The translations under genes and the position numbers were made by a program. Shown here piece after piece: positions 36,137 through 44,263 of a stretch of 64,000 nt of DNA. The notes beneath the pieces were generated by a model. The model was not told the origin of the DNA. It worked only from the letters and a program-made list of their open reading frames with translations, and did not search any database. The stretch comes from Actinomycetaceae bacterium (GTDB taxonomy: Bacteria > Actinomycetota > Actinomycetes > Actinomycetales > Actinomycetaceae): the NCBI GenBank assembly GCA_030532245.1, contig JAUNLN010000001.1, positions 1 through 64,000 of the forward strand, written 5' to 3'. The number at the start of each line of letters is the position of its first letter. The first letter of the stretch is position 1.

Positions 36137-37392
36137 CAGCGACGCTTAACTTCTGCTTGTGGGGCGGGCTTGCACGGATAGTTCGGGTTTTTGCCTGCAC
36201 GGCTAATGTTTCGTGGACGGGTTAGATTGCCGTGGGCGGGATAAGTCTTTGCTAGGCCTGCGTAGACCGCCGCGGTCGCCAGGTCACGTAACCCATCCTG
36301 GCGAAGCCCCGGCCAACCCCACACCTGATCCGCCCAATACGACGGAACCTCCCTCGGCCCACAAGCCGCGCCAACCAGTGCGCCCACAAGACACCCAACC
36401 GTGTCCGTATCCCCACCCGCACGCACCGCGCTAGACACCGCCGACCACACCGGATTCAAATCCCGATTCTTCTCCCACACCGTCTTCTCAACCGCCGCAA
36501 GCACCCGATCAACCGCCGAAACCGCATCCAACCCCGCGCCCGCACCAAAACTAAAACCAGCATCCGCCGCGCCAGACTCACGGATCGACACTAGAACTGC
36601 GCGAGCATCCCGCATACCGGGTGCATCCCACTCCAACACCAAACCCGGAACATCTCGAGCAATCTTCCCCGACAAGGCGTGGACACCGGCCAGCGTCTTT
36701 CGCACAGCCGCCTGCCAGTCGAAACACTCACTCCACGGCCTCGACTCCACAAACCCCAGCAGCGCACCCCGAAGCAACTCCGCGTAAGCCGCACTCACCA
36801 GGAGCGAGAGAGGATCCGCCGAAACCATCGACGAGACCGCGAGCGCAAGCCTCCTACACTCCCCCTCATCAAGACCCGTCGACACGGCGACCGGAACCAT
36901 GAGCGCAAGCACCTCGTTACCCGGAACGCGCGCCGAAAGCCGCTGAGTCTCCCACCTGCACCTAGCCGACACCCGCAAACGCTGCGCCGAACTCGCGTCC
37001 ATTTCCTCAATATCGCGCCGCAAATGCGCGGGCGCGAGCGACGGGTCAAGCGCCCACTGCAACACCGAATCAATCCCCGCAGGCACGTGCGCCGGGTTCG
37101 AGCGATACCAGGCGATAATGCGGGCCGCGAGAGAATCCAAGGCCGCATGCGACGAAAGCCCGCCCACGGCCGCCACCTCGAGCGCGATCACGGCAAGCTG
37201 AACATCCGTGCCCCACTCGCCCGCGCCAAGCTCAGCCGAGCCCGACATCAGTAGCTCGTCAGAATCCTTCGGCGGCTCCCGAAGCTCCCACGGCACACCA
37301 AGCGCCGAACCACACGCCATCGCAGTCAGGGACGCAACGGATGCCAACGCCAAATCCGAATGCGAGCGTTCCACCCGCACCAAATCACGCAC
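36136..37392 (-). CDS. ADP-ribosylglycohydrolase-like protein with degenerate metal site
   Basis: The protein (about 418 aa from a GTG at 37392 that overlaps the previous gene's stop by 8 nt; the frame is open to 37467) has the all-helical fold signature of the DraG/ARH family, which removes ADP-ribose from proteins or small acceptors. The C-terminal metal motif GGDTDTVGCLVGAL is intact. The N-terminal motifs are altered: GSALG where the family has GDA-x-G, and GTDVQLA in place of TDDTQ-x-A, so two or three of the usual Asp/Thr ligands are missing. It may be inactive, or act as a binding protein. Its stop is 3' to a shared terminator. Start codon is uncertain. Confidence 0.72.
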   Translation of the reverse strand: MRDLVRVERSHSDLALASVASLTAMACGSALGVPWELREPPKDSDELLMSGSAELGAGEWGTDVQLAVIALEVAAVGGLSSHAALDSLAARIIAWYRSNPAHVPAGIDSVLQWALDPSLAPAHLRRDIEEMDASSAQRLRVSARCRWETQRLSARVPGNEVLALMVPVAVSTGLDEGECRRLALAVSSMVSADPLSLLVSAAYAELLRGALLGFVESRPWSECFDWQAAVRKTLAGVHALSGKIARDVPGLVLEWDAPGMRDARAVLVSIRESGAADAGFSFGAGAGLDAVSAVDRVLAAVEKTVWEKNRDLNPVWSAVSSAVRAGGDTDTVGCLVGALVGAACGPREVPSYWADQVWGWPGLRQDGLRDLATAAVYAGLAKTYPAHGNLTRPRNISRAGKNPNYPCKPAPQAEVKRR

Positions 37393-38425
37393 GCTCAGCC
37401 CACGCCTCCGCAAGCAGCCTGTACGAGCGGCGACGAAGCTGCGGATCCCATGCGTACGACACCACAATCAACTCATCCAGCTTGAACTGCTCCACAAACT
37501 CATCCAAAAACTCAACAGCCTGCTCCGGCGTGCCCACAACACCCGCCGAACTCATCGGCGCATCACTCACCCACGCCTCATCCGGCTTCGACAGCGGCCT
37601 ATTCAAATCCCTGGAAATCTCACTCCTCCACTTCGCGAACGACGAAAACAAGAAGCGCGCCTCCCGCTCCGTCGGCGCCACCATCACATTCACGCCAGCC
37701 ATCAAATAGGGACGCTCCACCTGAGCAGTCGGCGCACTCGCGTTAAAGTTCACGCGGTACGTTGCCGCCGCGTTACGCAAAAACTGGGGCGCAAAATGCG
37801 ACGCAAAACCATACGGAAGCCCCAAAGATGCGGCAACACCCGCACCACCCAGCGTCGAACCAAGCATCCACAACGGCACCCTCGTGCCCTCACCCGGAAT
37901 CGCGAGAATCCTACTGCGCAGCGACGCCGGATTCGTTTCAAAACCAAACGTCTCCACCTCCGCGCCAGCCATACCCGGATCATCCTGCGCGCTCGGCTCC
38001 AAATAGTGCGCCAAATCAACAACATCCGCCGCGAAATCACTCAAATGCGCGCTACCGCGGCGAAGCGCGTTCGCCGTCACCGGATCCGTACCCGGCGCGC
38101 GGCCAACACCCAAATCAAACCTGTCGCCATAAACCGTTGCGAGCGTACCGTAATACTCCGCCACCATCAGCGGCGAATGATTCGGCAACATCACGCCACC
38201 CGCACCAAGACGAATCGACGACGTGTGCTCAGCCGCCCGCGCCAACAACAGTGACGTCGCCGACGCCATAAACAACTTCGACCCGTGATGCTCGCCAAGC
38301 CAATAACGCTTGTAACCCGACTCCTCCGCCATCACCGCGAGCCGCAGAGAATCGTCAAGCGCATCACGTCTGCTCCTACCCGCAGACACGGGCGACAAAT
38401 CCAAAACAGATAGTGGTACGCGCAT
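37385..38425 (-). CDS. LLM-class flavin-dependent oxidoreductase
   Basis: A 346-aa luciferase-like TIM-barrel protein. Typical segments are SVLDLSPV (start of the barrel), YWLGEHHG, IRLGAGGVMLPNHSPLMVAEYYGTLA (the last conserved in the MsnO8-type subfamily), GRAPGTD, and VVGTPEQAVEFL near the C-terminus. Such enzymes use FMN or F420 to oxidise small molecules, and the substrate is not predictable. It is translationally coupled to the ADP-ribosylglycohydrolase-like gene by stop/start overlap. Confidence 0.88.
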   Translation of the reverse strand: MRVPLSVLDLSPVSAGRSRRDALDDSLRLAVMAEESGYKRYWLGEHHGSKLFMASATSLLLARAAEHTSSIRLGAGGVMLPNHSPLMVAEYYGTLATVYGDRFDLGVGRAPGTDPVTANALRRGSAHLSDFAADVVDLAHYLEPSAQDDPGMAGAEVETFGFETNPASLRSRILAIPGEGTRVPLWMLGSTLGGAGVAASLGLPYGFASHFAPQFLRNAAATYRVNFNASAPTAQVERPYLMAGVNVMVAPTEREARFLFSSFAKWRSEISRDLNRPLSKPDEAWVSDAPMSSAGVVGTPEQAVEFLDEFVEQFKLDELIVVSYAWDPQLRRRSYRLLAEAWAERA

Positions 38426-38552
38426 GTTTTCCCCTAACCATACGAAAGGCCCGCGGCCACGCGAAACGCGAAACTCAACGCTGCGCGCAGTTGAGCAATC
38501 GCTTACAAGACACCATTCAAACGCGGCTCGCCGCGGCGCCTCGCGCTACCTA

Positions 38553-39362
38553 CTAGCCTTTCACCGCTCCATCAGTAATACCAGACATGAAGTAGCGTTG
38601 GAGCGCGAAATACAGCAAAACCATCGGTAAAGCCACCAAAACTGCGCCCGCAGCCAGCAGCGTTGAACCCTGCGTGTACTGGCCCTGGAAGAACGCCAAC
38701 CCCAGCGGCGCTGTGCGCATCGTTCCCGAAGGTGACATGACGAGCGGAATCAGGAAATCATTCCACGTCCACATAAACGTGAGCACCACCTGCGTCACCA
38801 CCGTTGGGATAGCAACCGGCACCAGCACCGACCACAGGATGCGAAGCGTTCCCGCTCCGTCGATCTGGGCGGCCTCAATCATCGACCTATCGACGCTTCT
38901 AAAGAACGCGCGCATCCAAAACGTGCCAAACGCGAGCGACTGCGCGATCTGCGGCAGCGCAATCGCCCACACCGTGTCGATCAATCCAAGCGATCGCATG
39001 TCGAAGAACAGGGGAAGCACTATCGCCTCCGACGGCACCATGATCCCCAGCAAAAACAGGAAGAACAGCACTTTTTCGCCGCGTGGGCGGAGCACTCCGA
39101 GCACGTAGCCCGACGCAATCGAGAGCACGAGCGCCACCGACACCACTATCACCGCGACCATCACCGAGTTCTTCATGTACGTCGAGAAATGGCCCTGCTC
39201 CCACGCGGCCGCGTAGTTCTCAAAGTGGAAGAACCCCTCACCCGCAATCGACTCCGGCTGCAGTGAGAGCACCAAAATCCGCAGAATCGGCAGCAGAGCG
39301 CCCGCCGCGAAAAGCGTCAAAATCACGTAGTTAAACAGTTGCTCAGTGCGAGAAGGCCTCAT
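38553..39362 (-). CDS. Sugar ABC transporter permease, MalG type
   Basis: Integral membrane subunit (269 aa) of a carbohydrate importer of the CUT1 family. Six hydrophobic helices are visible, starting NYVILTLFAAGALLPILRILVL. The cytoplasmic EAA loop, where the ATPase docks, reads MIEAAQIDGAGTLRILWSVLVPVAIP. Its start codon shares one base with the stop of the upstream permease. It is the last gene of a three-gene binding protein-permease-permease set; no ATPase gene accompanies it, so a shared MsmK/MalK-type ATPase elsewhere must be assumed. Confidence 0.93.
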   Translation of the reverse strand: MRPSRTEQLFNYVILTLFAAGALLPILRILVLSLQPESIAGEGFFHFENYAAAWEQGHFSTYMKNSVMVAVIVVSVALVLSIASGYVLGVLRPRGEKVLFFLFLLGIMVPSEAIVLPLFFDMRSLGLIDTVWAIALPQIAQSLAFGTFWMRAFFRSVDRSMIEAAQIDGAGTLRILWSVLVPVAIPTVVTQVVLTFMWTWNDFLIPLVMSPSGTMRTAPLGLAFFQGQYTQGSTLLAAGAVLVALPMVLLYFALQRYFMSGITDGAVKG

Positions 39363-40315
39363 CAGTCACGCTCCCCCACCAAATTCACAACCAGATTAAT
39401 CACGAAAATCGCAGCCGTCAGCACAACCGCGAGCGACGACGCCGTGCCCACCTCGCCGATCCGGAACGCCTGGTAGTACACCTCATACGACGGCACTGTT
39501 GTTGAAGATCCGGGGCCGCCCGAAGTCGTTACGTAAACTAGGTCAAACGTCTTTAGTGCGGCAATGATGGTCAAAGTCAGGGACACGACGATTTCGGCTC
39601 TAACCGATGGGATCGTGATTGAGAAGAACTGGCGCACGCGACCTGCGCCGTCGAGCATTGCCGCCTCATACAAATCTTTCGGGATGCTCGACATTCCCGA
39701 CATGAGCAGCACGGTTACGAGGCCGAGGCTCACCCACGAGCCAATGAGGCCAACCGCGGGCAGGGCGAATGTGAAGTCGCCGAGCCACGCGCGCGCCCAC
39801 GACTCCAAGCCGATCGCGCGCAAGAACGAGTTGATGGGGCCGTCCGGGGCGTAAATTCCTCGCCACGCGATCGCGAGCACGACCATTGCGATCACCTGCG
39901 GCACGAAAACGACCGTTCGGAAAAAGCCCAGACCCTTCACTTTCGAGCGCACCAGCAGTGAGGCGAGCACCGAGCCCACACAAAGCGGGATCACCGCGTA
40001 GAAGAAAATGAGGATCAGCGCGTGCCAAAACGCGGACAGGAGGCGCGGGTTCGTGAACGTCTCCACGTAGTTCGCGAACCCGACGAACGTTGAATAACCG
40101 AGGCCATCCCACTCGTACAGGGAAAGCTGAAACACCCGCACCAGAGGGTAAAGCATGAACGCCGCATACACGGCGAGCGGCACGGCAAGCAGGGCAACCG
40201 ACTGGATCACGCGGCTACCGCGCGTCGACTCCCTATATCTTTGCGCGCGCGAGCGTGCAGGCCCGGGGGTAGCCACCCTCGAACCTGCACGCTTCGCGTC
40301 AGCACTACTCTTCAT
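39362..40315 (-). CDS. Sugar ABC transporter permease, MalF type
   Basis: Second membrane subunit (317 aa) of the same CUT1 importer. The N-terminus is basic (RSRAQRYRESTRGSRV), followed by about six membrane helices beginning SVALLAVPLAVYAAFMLYPLVRVFQLSLYEW, and the EAA loop DLYEAAMLDGAGRVRQFFSITIPSV. It overlaps the MalG-type gene by one base and follows the binding-protein gene by 34 bp, so the three form an operon. Confidence 0.93.
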   Translation of the reverse strand: MKSSADAKRAGSRVATPGPARSRAQRYRESTRGSRVIQSVALLAVPLAVYAAFMLYPLVRVFQLSLYEWDGLGYSTFVGFANYVETFTNPRLLSAFWHALILIFFYAVIPLCVGSVLASLLVRSKVKGLGFFRTVVFVPQVIAMVVLAIAWRGIYAPDGPINSFLRAIGLESWARAWLGDFTFALPAVGLIGSWVSLGLVTVLLMSGMSSIPKDLYEAAMLDGAGRVRQFFSITIPSVRAEIVVSLTLTIIAALKTFDLVYVTTSGGPGSSTTVPSYEVYYQAFRIGEVGTASSLAVVLTAAIFVINLVVNLVGERD

Positions 40316-40349
40316 GAGCTACTTGTCGTTACGAACACTTAACCGGCGA

Positions 40350-41696
40350 CTACTTGGTGAAATCCGTGTAGTCCGCCTCAAGTGCCTCAATGAACTCCTC
40401 AGGAGTGATGGCGCCCGCCATCAGCTCCTGCAAAGCCTCGCCGAGCGTCTGATCAAACGTGGGAGTCGCGTAGTCGAGGTACGGCAGGATCTCGCCCTCG
40501 TCAGAAACCCTCGTGAACTCCGTCAAAACGTCCGCAATAACGCCTTCCGTCTGAGGCGCATACTTCGCCGCATCATTCACAGGCACGTTACCCGTCTCCA
40601 CGAGCACCTGCATCGCCTCATCGGACGTAATGAAATCAATGTAAGCCGCAGCCACATTGCCGTCCTTCGCCGACGACGTGATCGCGAACGGCAAGCCCGT
40701 GCCGCCCGTTGTTGCAAGACCCCTCGCGGTCGGCAAAGTCATGAACGCAACATCATCGCCCATGATCTCCTTCAAATCCGGGGCCAGCCAAGAACCCGCG
40801 ATCAGGTAAACACCCTCACCCTTCGCGAAATCCTGCCAAACCGGGTCGTAACCCACGCCGTTAAAGCCCTCATTGAAGAAGCCGGACTCTGCCCAAACCT
40901 GCAACTCGGTAGCCGCATCAACGTTCTGCTCCGTCAGCCAAGACGCGCCCGCATTACCGAAGCCGAGCGCACGCACCTCGTCGGCGGGAACATGAGCGCC
41001 CTGAACCGCTCCAAACAGGTGGAACGCCGGCCACTTATCCACGTTGCCGAGCATTAACGGAGTCTTGCCCGCATCCTTAATCCCCTGAAGCTGACCAGTG
41101 AACTGATCCCACGTCTCTGGCACCTCAAAGCCAATCTCCGCCAGGCGTGAGGGCGCGTAGAAAATACCCACAGCCTCGCCCACCTGCGGCAGGCCGTAAA
41201 GGTTGCCCTCGCCGAACGTCTTACCATCCTCCGAGTAAGAGGAGTACGACAGGATACTCTGCGCGAACCGATCGCCCCAACCGTAAGCCTCAGCCCACGG
41301 GTCAAGCGGAATAATCTGGCCGGCAGACACGAACTGGCCCATCATCGAGCGAGCGTTATTTGCCTCAACCACGTCCGGAGCATCCTCGCCCGAAAGAGCT
41401 AGGCGAAGCGTCGTCTGCAAATCGTCAAACGACTGCGACACGCGGTTAATCGTAATATTCGGGTACTTCTCCATGAACGCCTTATTCAGACGCTCCATCT
41501 GCTCGTTCTGCCCGCCACGAACTTCCTGATCCCAAACCGTCAAAGTTTGTTCAGGCAAAGTCGAAATATCAGTGACAATCTCGGCCGGCTGGGCGCCGCC
41601 CCCAGAAGACGAATCCGTGCCGGAAGGCCCGGGAGCACACGCCCCCAAAATGAGTGCGGCACCTGCCACCACACCCACAATCTTTGCTGACCTCAT
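40350..41696 (-). CDS. Sugar-binding lipoprotein of the ABC importer
   Basis: Extracellular solute-binding protein family 1. ATG at 41696, with AAAGGAT upstream, gives a lipoprotein signal peptide with lipobox LGAC (lipidated Cys near residue 20) followed by a Gly/Ser-rich linker. Seen in the mature part: LTVWDQEVRGGQNEQMERLNKAF, the typical first lobe of CUT1 binding proteins, and PDVVEANNARSMMGQFV. About 449 aa, normal for the family. It delivers a mono- or oligosaccharide to the two permeases. The neighbouring GH4 enzyme and PfkB kinase suggest a glycoside or disaccharide, but the ligand is unknown. Confidence 0.92.
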   Translation of the reverse strand: MRSAKIVGVVAGAALILGACAPGPSGTDSSSGGGAQPAEIVTDISTLPEQTLTVWDQEVRGGQNEQMERLNKAFMEKYPNITINRVSQSFDDLQTTLRLALSGEDAPDVVEANNARSMMGQFVSAGQIIPLDPWAEAYGWGDRFAQSILSYSSYSEDGKTFGEGNLYGLPQVGEAVGIFYAPSRLAEIGFEVPETWDQFTGQLQGIKDAGKTPLMLGNVDKWPAFHLFGAVQGAHVPADEVRALGFGNAGASWLTEQNVDAATELQVWAESGFFNEGFNGVGYDPVWQDFAKGEGVYLIAGSWLAPDLKEIMGDDVAFMTLPTARGLATTGGTGLPFAITSSAKDGNVAAAYIDFITSDEAMQVLVETGNVPVNDAAKYAPQTEGVIADVLTEFTRVSDEGEILPYLDYATPTFDQTLGEALQELMAGAITPEEFIEALEADYTDFTK

Positions 41697-41762
41697 CTCA
41701 AAAATCCTTTCAACCAGCAAACAACACCCTCCCAGTGTTCCATCGCACACTAGAAAATGTCG

Positions 41763-42716
41763 CTAAACGGATAGGCCGCTCACAATTTTTCGGGCAAACC
41801 CAAGGTCGTAAGCAGCGGGGATTTCCATCTCATTAAGCGCCGTTGCCAACTCCTTTAAAGTCGGAGTTGATCCAGCTCCACCGGGCTTTGATACTGACAT
41901 TCCGCCAAGCAAAAGTGCGAACGACACGGCCTCCCTATCCGTTGCGCCTGCCGCCACCGCGACCGCGAGACCCGCACTAAACGAGTCGCCCGCACCCGTT
42001 GGGTCAACAACGTCAACCTCCAACGCGGGGAGAGTCCAGTATCCCGAACCCCCAAACGCCACACCGCGAGCGCCCCTCGTCACAATGATCTGCGCATCCG
42101 TCTCCACCAACTGATGCAGCATCGAGATCGCTTCGCGCACGTCGTAGCAACGCGCGTAGTGCAAGATTTCCGCCTCATTCGGCACGAAATAATCACACAG
42201 GGCAAGCGGCTCTAAATCCTTCGTGCGCCACGCGCCCGAATCGTCCCAACCGACGTCGCCGATCACCTTCGTGCCGCGCGCCCTCCACTTGCGCACAACC
42301 TCCGCGTTCGCCCCAATCGCCCGCAAATCCGCAATCAGCACGGCCGGCGTGAAATCCTCGGGCAACACGCCTCCCTCATCGGAGCCGTGCGTAACCATCG
42401 CGCGATCGCCACCCCACGCGAGCGACACCGTAATCGACTGGTGATCCACGGCCGTCGCGTAAGACGTGCCCACGTTGTTTTCGCGCAGCACATCGCGCAC
42501 AACACCGCCCGCGCGATCAGAGCCAAGACGCGTAATCAACTCAACGGGCTGCGACAAGCGCGCGACCGCGACCGCCTGATTCGCCGCGCCACCAGCCGTG
42601 AGCGCCGAAGAATCCACCCACATTTCAGCACCCAGGCGGGGAGGCTCCTTCATTCCAGCCATAACCACGTCTAAAAACGTTGGACCACAAACCGCGATCT
42701 GAGCACCAGTAGACAT
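41763..42716 (-). CDS. PfkB/ribokinase-family sugar kinase
   Basis: A 317-aa kinase that phosphorylates a sugar or nucleoside hydroxyl with ATP. Family signatures are present: TAGGAANQAVAVARL (PfkB signature 1), RLGSDRAGGVVRDVL, and DPTGAGDSFSAGLAV (signature 2 with catalytic Asp and anion hole). It lies directly upstream of the ABC operon in the same direction and divergent from the GH4 gene. Its product could be the phospho-sugar that GH4 enzymes require. That link is inference. Confidence 0.9.
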   Translation of the reverse strand: MSTGAQIAVCGPTFLDVVMAGMKEPPRLGAEMWVDSSALTAGGAANQAVAVARLSQPVELITRLGSDRAGGVVRDVLRENNVGTSYATAVDHQSITVSLAWGGDRAMVTHGSDEGGVLPEDFTPAVLIADLRAIGANAEVVRKWRARGTKVIGDVGWDDSGAWRTKDLEPLALCDYFVPNEAEILHYARCYDVREAISMLHQLVETDAQIIVTRGARGVAFGGSGYWTLPALEVDVVDPTGAGDSFSAGLAVAVAAGATDREAVSFALLLGGMSVSKPGGAGSTPTLKELATALNEMEIPAAYDLGFARKIVSGLSV

Positions 42717-42898
42717 AAGCCCGCTTCCTCACATAGGTAGTCACAAACAGTATTGCGCGCGCCCCGACCGATGCCAACAGGTGGGAAGCCTCCCGAAGCG
42801 CAGTCGCTTCACCAAACATAGTGTCCACCCTTCACACTAGAATGAGAGCGGACGAAGACTAACCACCGATTTCCTTTGATCTGAAAGGCTTTCCTCGC
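42717..42898. promoter_or_regulatory. Divergent promoter region of the sugar kinase/ABC operon and GH4 gene
   Basis: 182 bp between divergent starts. Two candidate operators are visible: GAAGCG-CAGT-CGCTTC (42795-42810) and TAGTGT-N9-ACACTA (42819-42839). TAGAAT at 42838-42843 could be a plus-strand -10. No regulator gene lies beside it in this window. Confidence 0.5.
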
Positions 42899-44260
42899 AT
42901 GAAACTCACGATCGCAGGCGGCGGCGGATTTCGCGTGCCCCAAGTTCTAGACGTTCTTTCTAGGCCCGATTCTGTATTCCAAATCACCGACGTAGCCCTG
43001 TACGACGTGTCCACTATGCGAATGAACGTGATCGAAAACGTGATACGCGGGCTTTATGGGGGTCGGCCAGATTTGCCGCGTATTACGACGACAACTGACC
43101 TTCGCGAGGCCCTTGAAGGCGCGGACTTCGTGTTTTCCGCCATCCGCGTTGGAGGCACCGAAGGGCGAGTGAGGGACGAGCGCGTGGCCCTGTCGAACCA
43201 CGTGATCGGCCAGGAAACCGTGGGGCCGGGCGGCGCTTCTTACGCTCTGCGAACCCTGCCCGAAGCGATGAAGCTCGCGGAAGTGGCGAAGGAAGTTGCG
43301 CCGAACGCGTGGGTCATTAACTTCACGAACCCCGCGGGAATCATTACGCAGGCCATGCGAACCGTGCTCGGTCGGCGCGTGATCGGCATTTGCGACACCC
43401 CGATCGGCCTCATGCGCAAGGCCTGCGCCGCCCTCGAAGTTGATCCCGCGGACGTCACGTTCGACTACGTTGGCCTCAACCACCTCGGCTGGCTGCGCGA
43501 GTTGAAGGTGGATGACAAAGACCTCCTGCCCGAACTACTCCAGTCGGATGAGCGCCTCGACCACATTGAAGAAGCCCGCATTCTCGGCTTCGACTGGGTG
43601 CGCACGCTCGGCATGTTGCCGAACGAGTACCTTTTCTACTACTACTATCAGCGCGAATCACTCGCCCGGATTCTCACTGAGGAGAAGACGCGCGGCGAGT
43701 TCTTGAAAGAACAGCAGGCCAAATTCTATGAGGAGGCTTCTGCTGCCCCGGAGCGTGCGGCCGAGCTTTGGGAGGCCACCCACAATGAGCGTGAGGCGAC
43801 GTACATGGCGGAGTCTCGCCCCGAGGAGGAGCGCGCCGGGCGTCGCAGCGAAGACCTTGGCGGCGGCTACCAGGAGGTTGCCTTCAACATCATGAAGGCG
43901 ATTACCAAGGGTGAGCCTGCGACCATGATTCTAAATGTTGGTAACTCGGATGGGCCGTCGGGCCTACTCGTTCCGGGTCTTTCTGCGGATGCCGTTGTTG
44001 AGGTTCCGTGCACTGTTGATGAGAACGGGGTTCACCCGCACTCGGTTGCTCCGCTTACTGGCCCGGAGTTCGGCCTCGTCGCCACTGTTAAGTCGGTTGA
44101 GGAGGAGATTCTTCGCGCGTTTTTCGAAGCCGACCGGGATGCTGCTTGGCATGCTCTTGCCAGCCACCCGCTCGTCGACTCCATTGCCGCCGCGAAGAAA
44201 ATCCTTGAAGGCTACCTCGAAGACACGCGCCTACAAGCCGTGCTCGGAGGCAAAGAGTAG
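42899..44260 (+). CDS. Glycoside hydrolase family 4 (6-phospho-beta-glucosidase type)
   Basis: GH4 enzymes cleave glycosides, usually 6-phospho-glycosides, by an NAD+- and Mn2+-dependent oxidation/elimination mechanism. Seen in this 453-aa protein: the Rossmann start KLTIAGGGGFRVP, ALEGADFVFSAIRVGGTEGR, the family signature with VIGQETVGPGG, the metal-binding CDTP and GLNHLGW regions, and NVGNSDGPSGLLVPGLSADAVVEVP near the C-terminus. NHLGW with CDTP is typical of 6-phospho-beta-glucosidases. No PTS is present; instead an ABC importer and a PfkB kinase are divergent from it. Its stop lies 3 bp from that of the converging nuclease gene. Confidence 0.92.
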   Translation: MKLTIAGGGGFRVPQVLDVLSRPDSVFQITDVALYDVSTMRMNVIENVIRGLYGGRPDLPRITTTTDLREALEGADFVFSAIRVGGTEGRVRDERVALSNHVIGQETVGPGGASYALRTLPEAMKLAEVAKEVAPNAWVINFTNPAGIITQAMRTVLGRRVIGICDTPIGLMRKACAALEVDPADVTFDYVGLNHLGWLRELKVDDKDLLPELLQSDERLDHIEEARILGFDWVRTLGMLPNEYLFYYYYQRESLARILTEEKTRGEFLKEQQAKFYEEASAAPERAAELWEATHNEREATYMAESRPEEERAGRRSEDLGGGYQEVAFNIMKAITKGEPATMILNVGNSDGPSGLLVPGLSADAVVEVPCTVDENGVHPHSVAPLTGPEFGLVATVKSVEEEILRAFFEADRDAAWHALASHPLVDSIAAAKKILEGYLEDTRLQAVLGGKE

Positions 44261-44263
44261 AGT

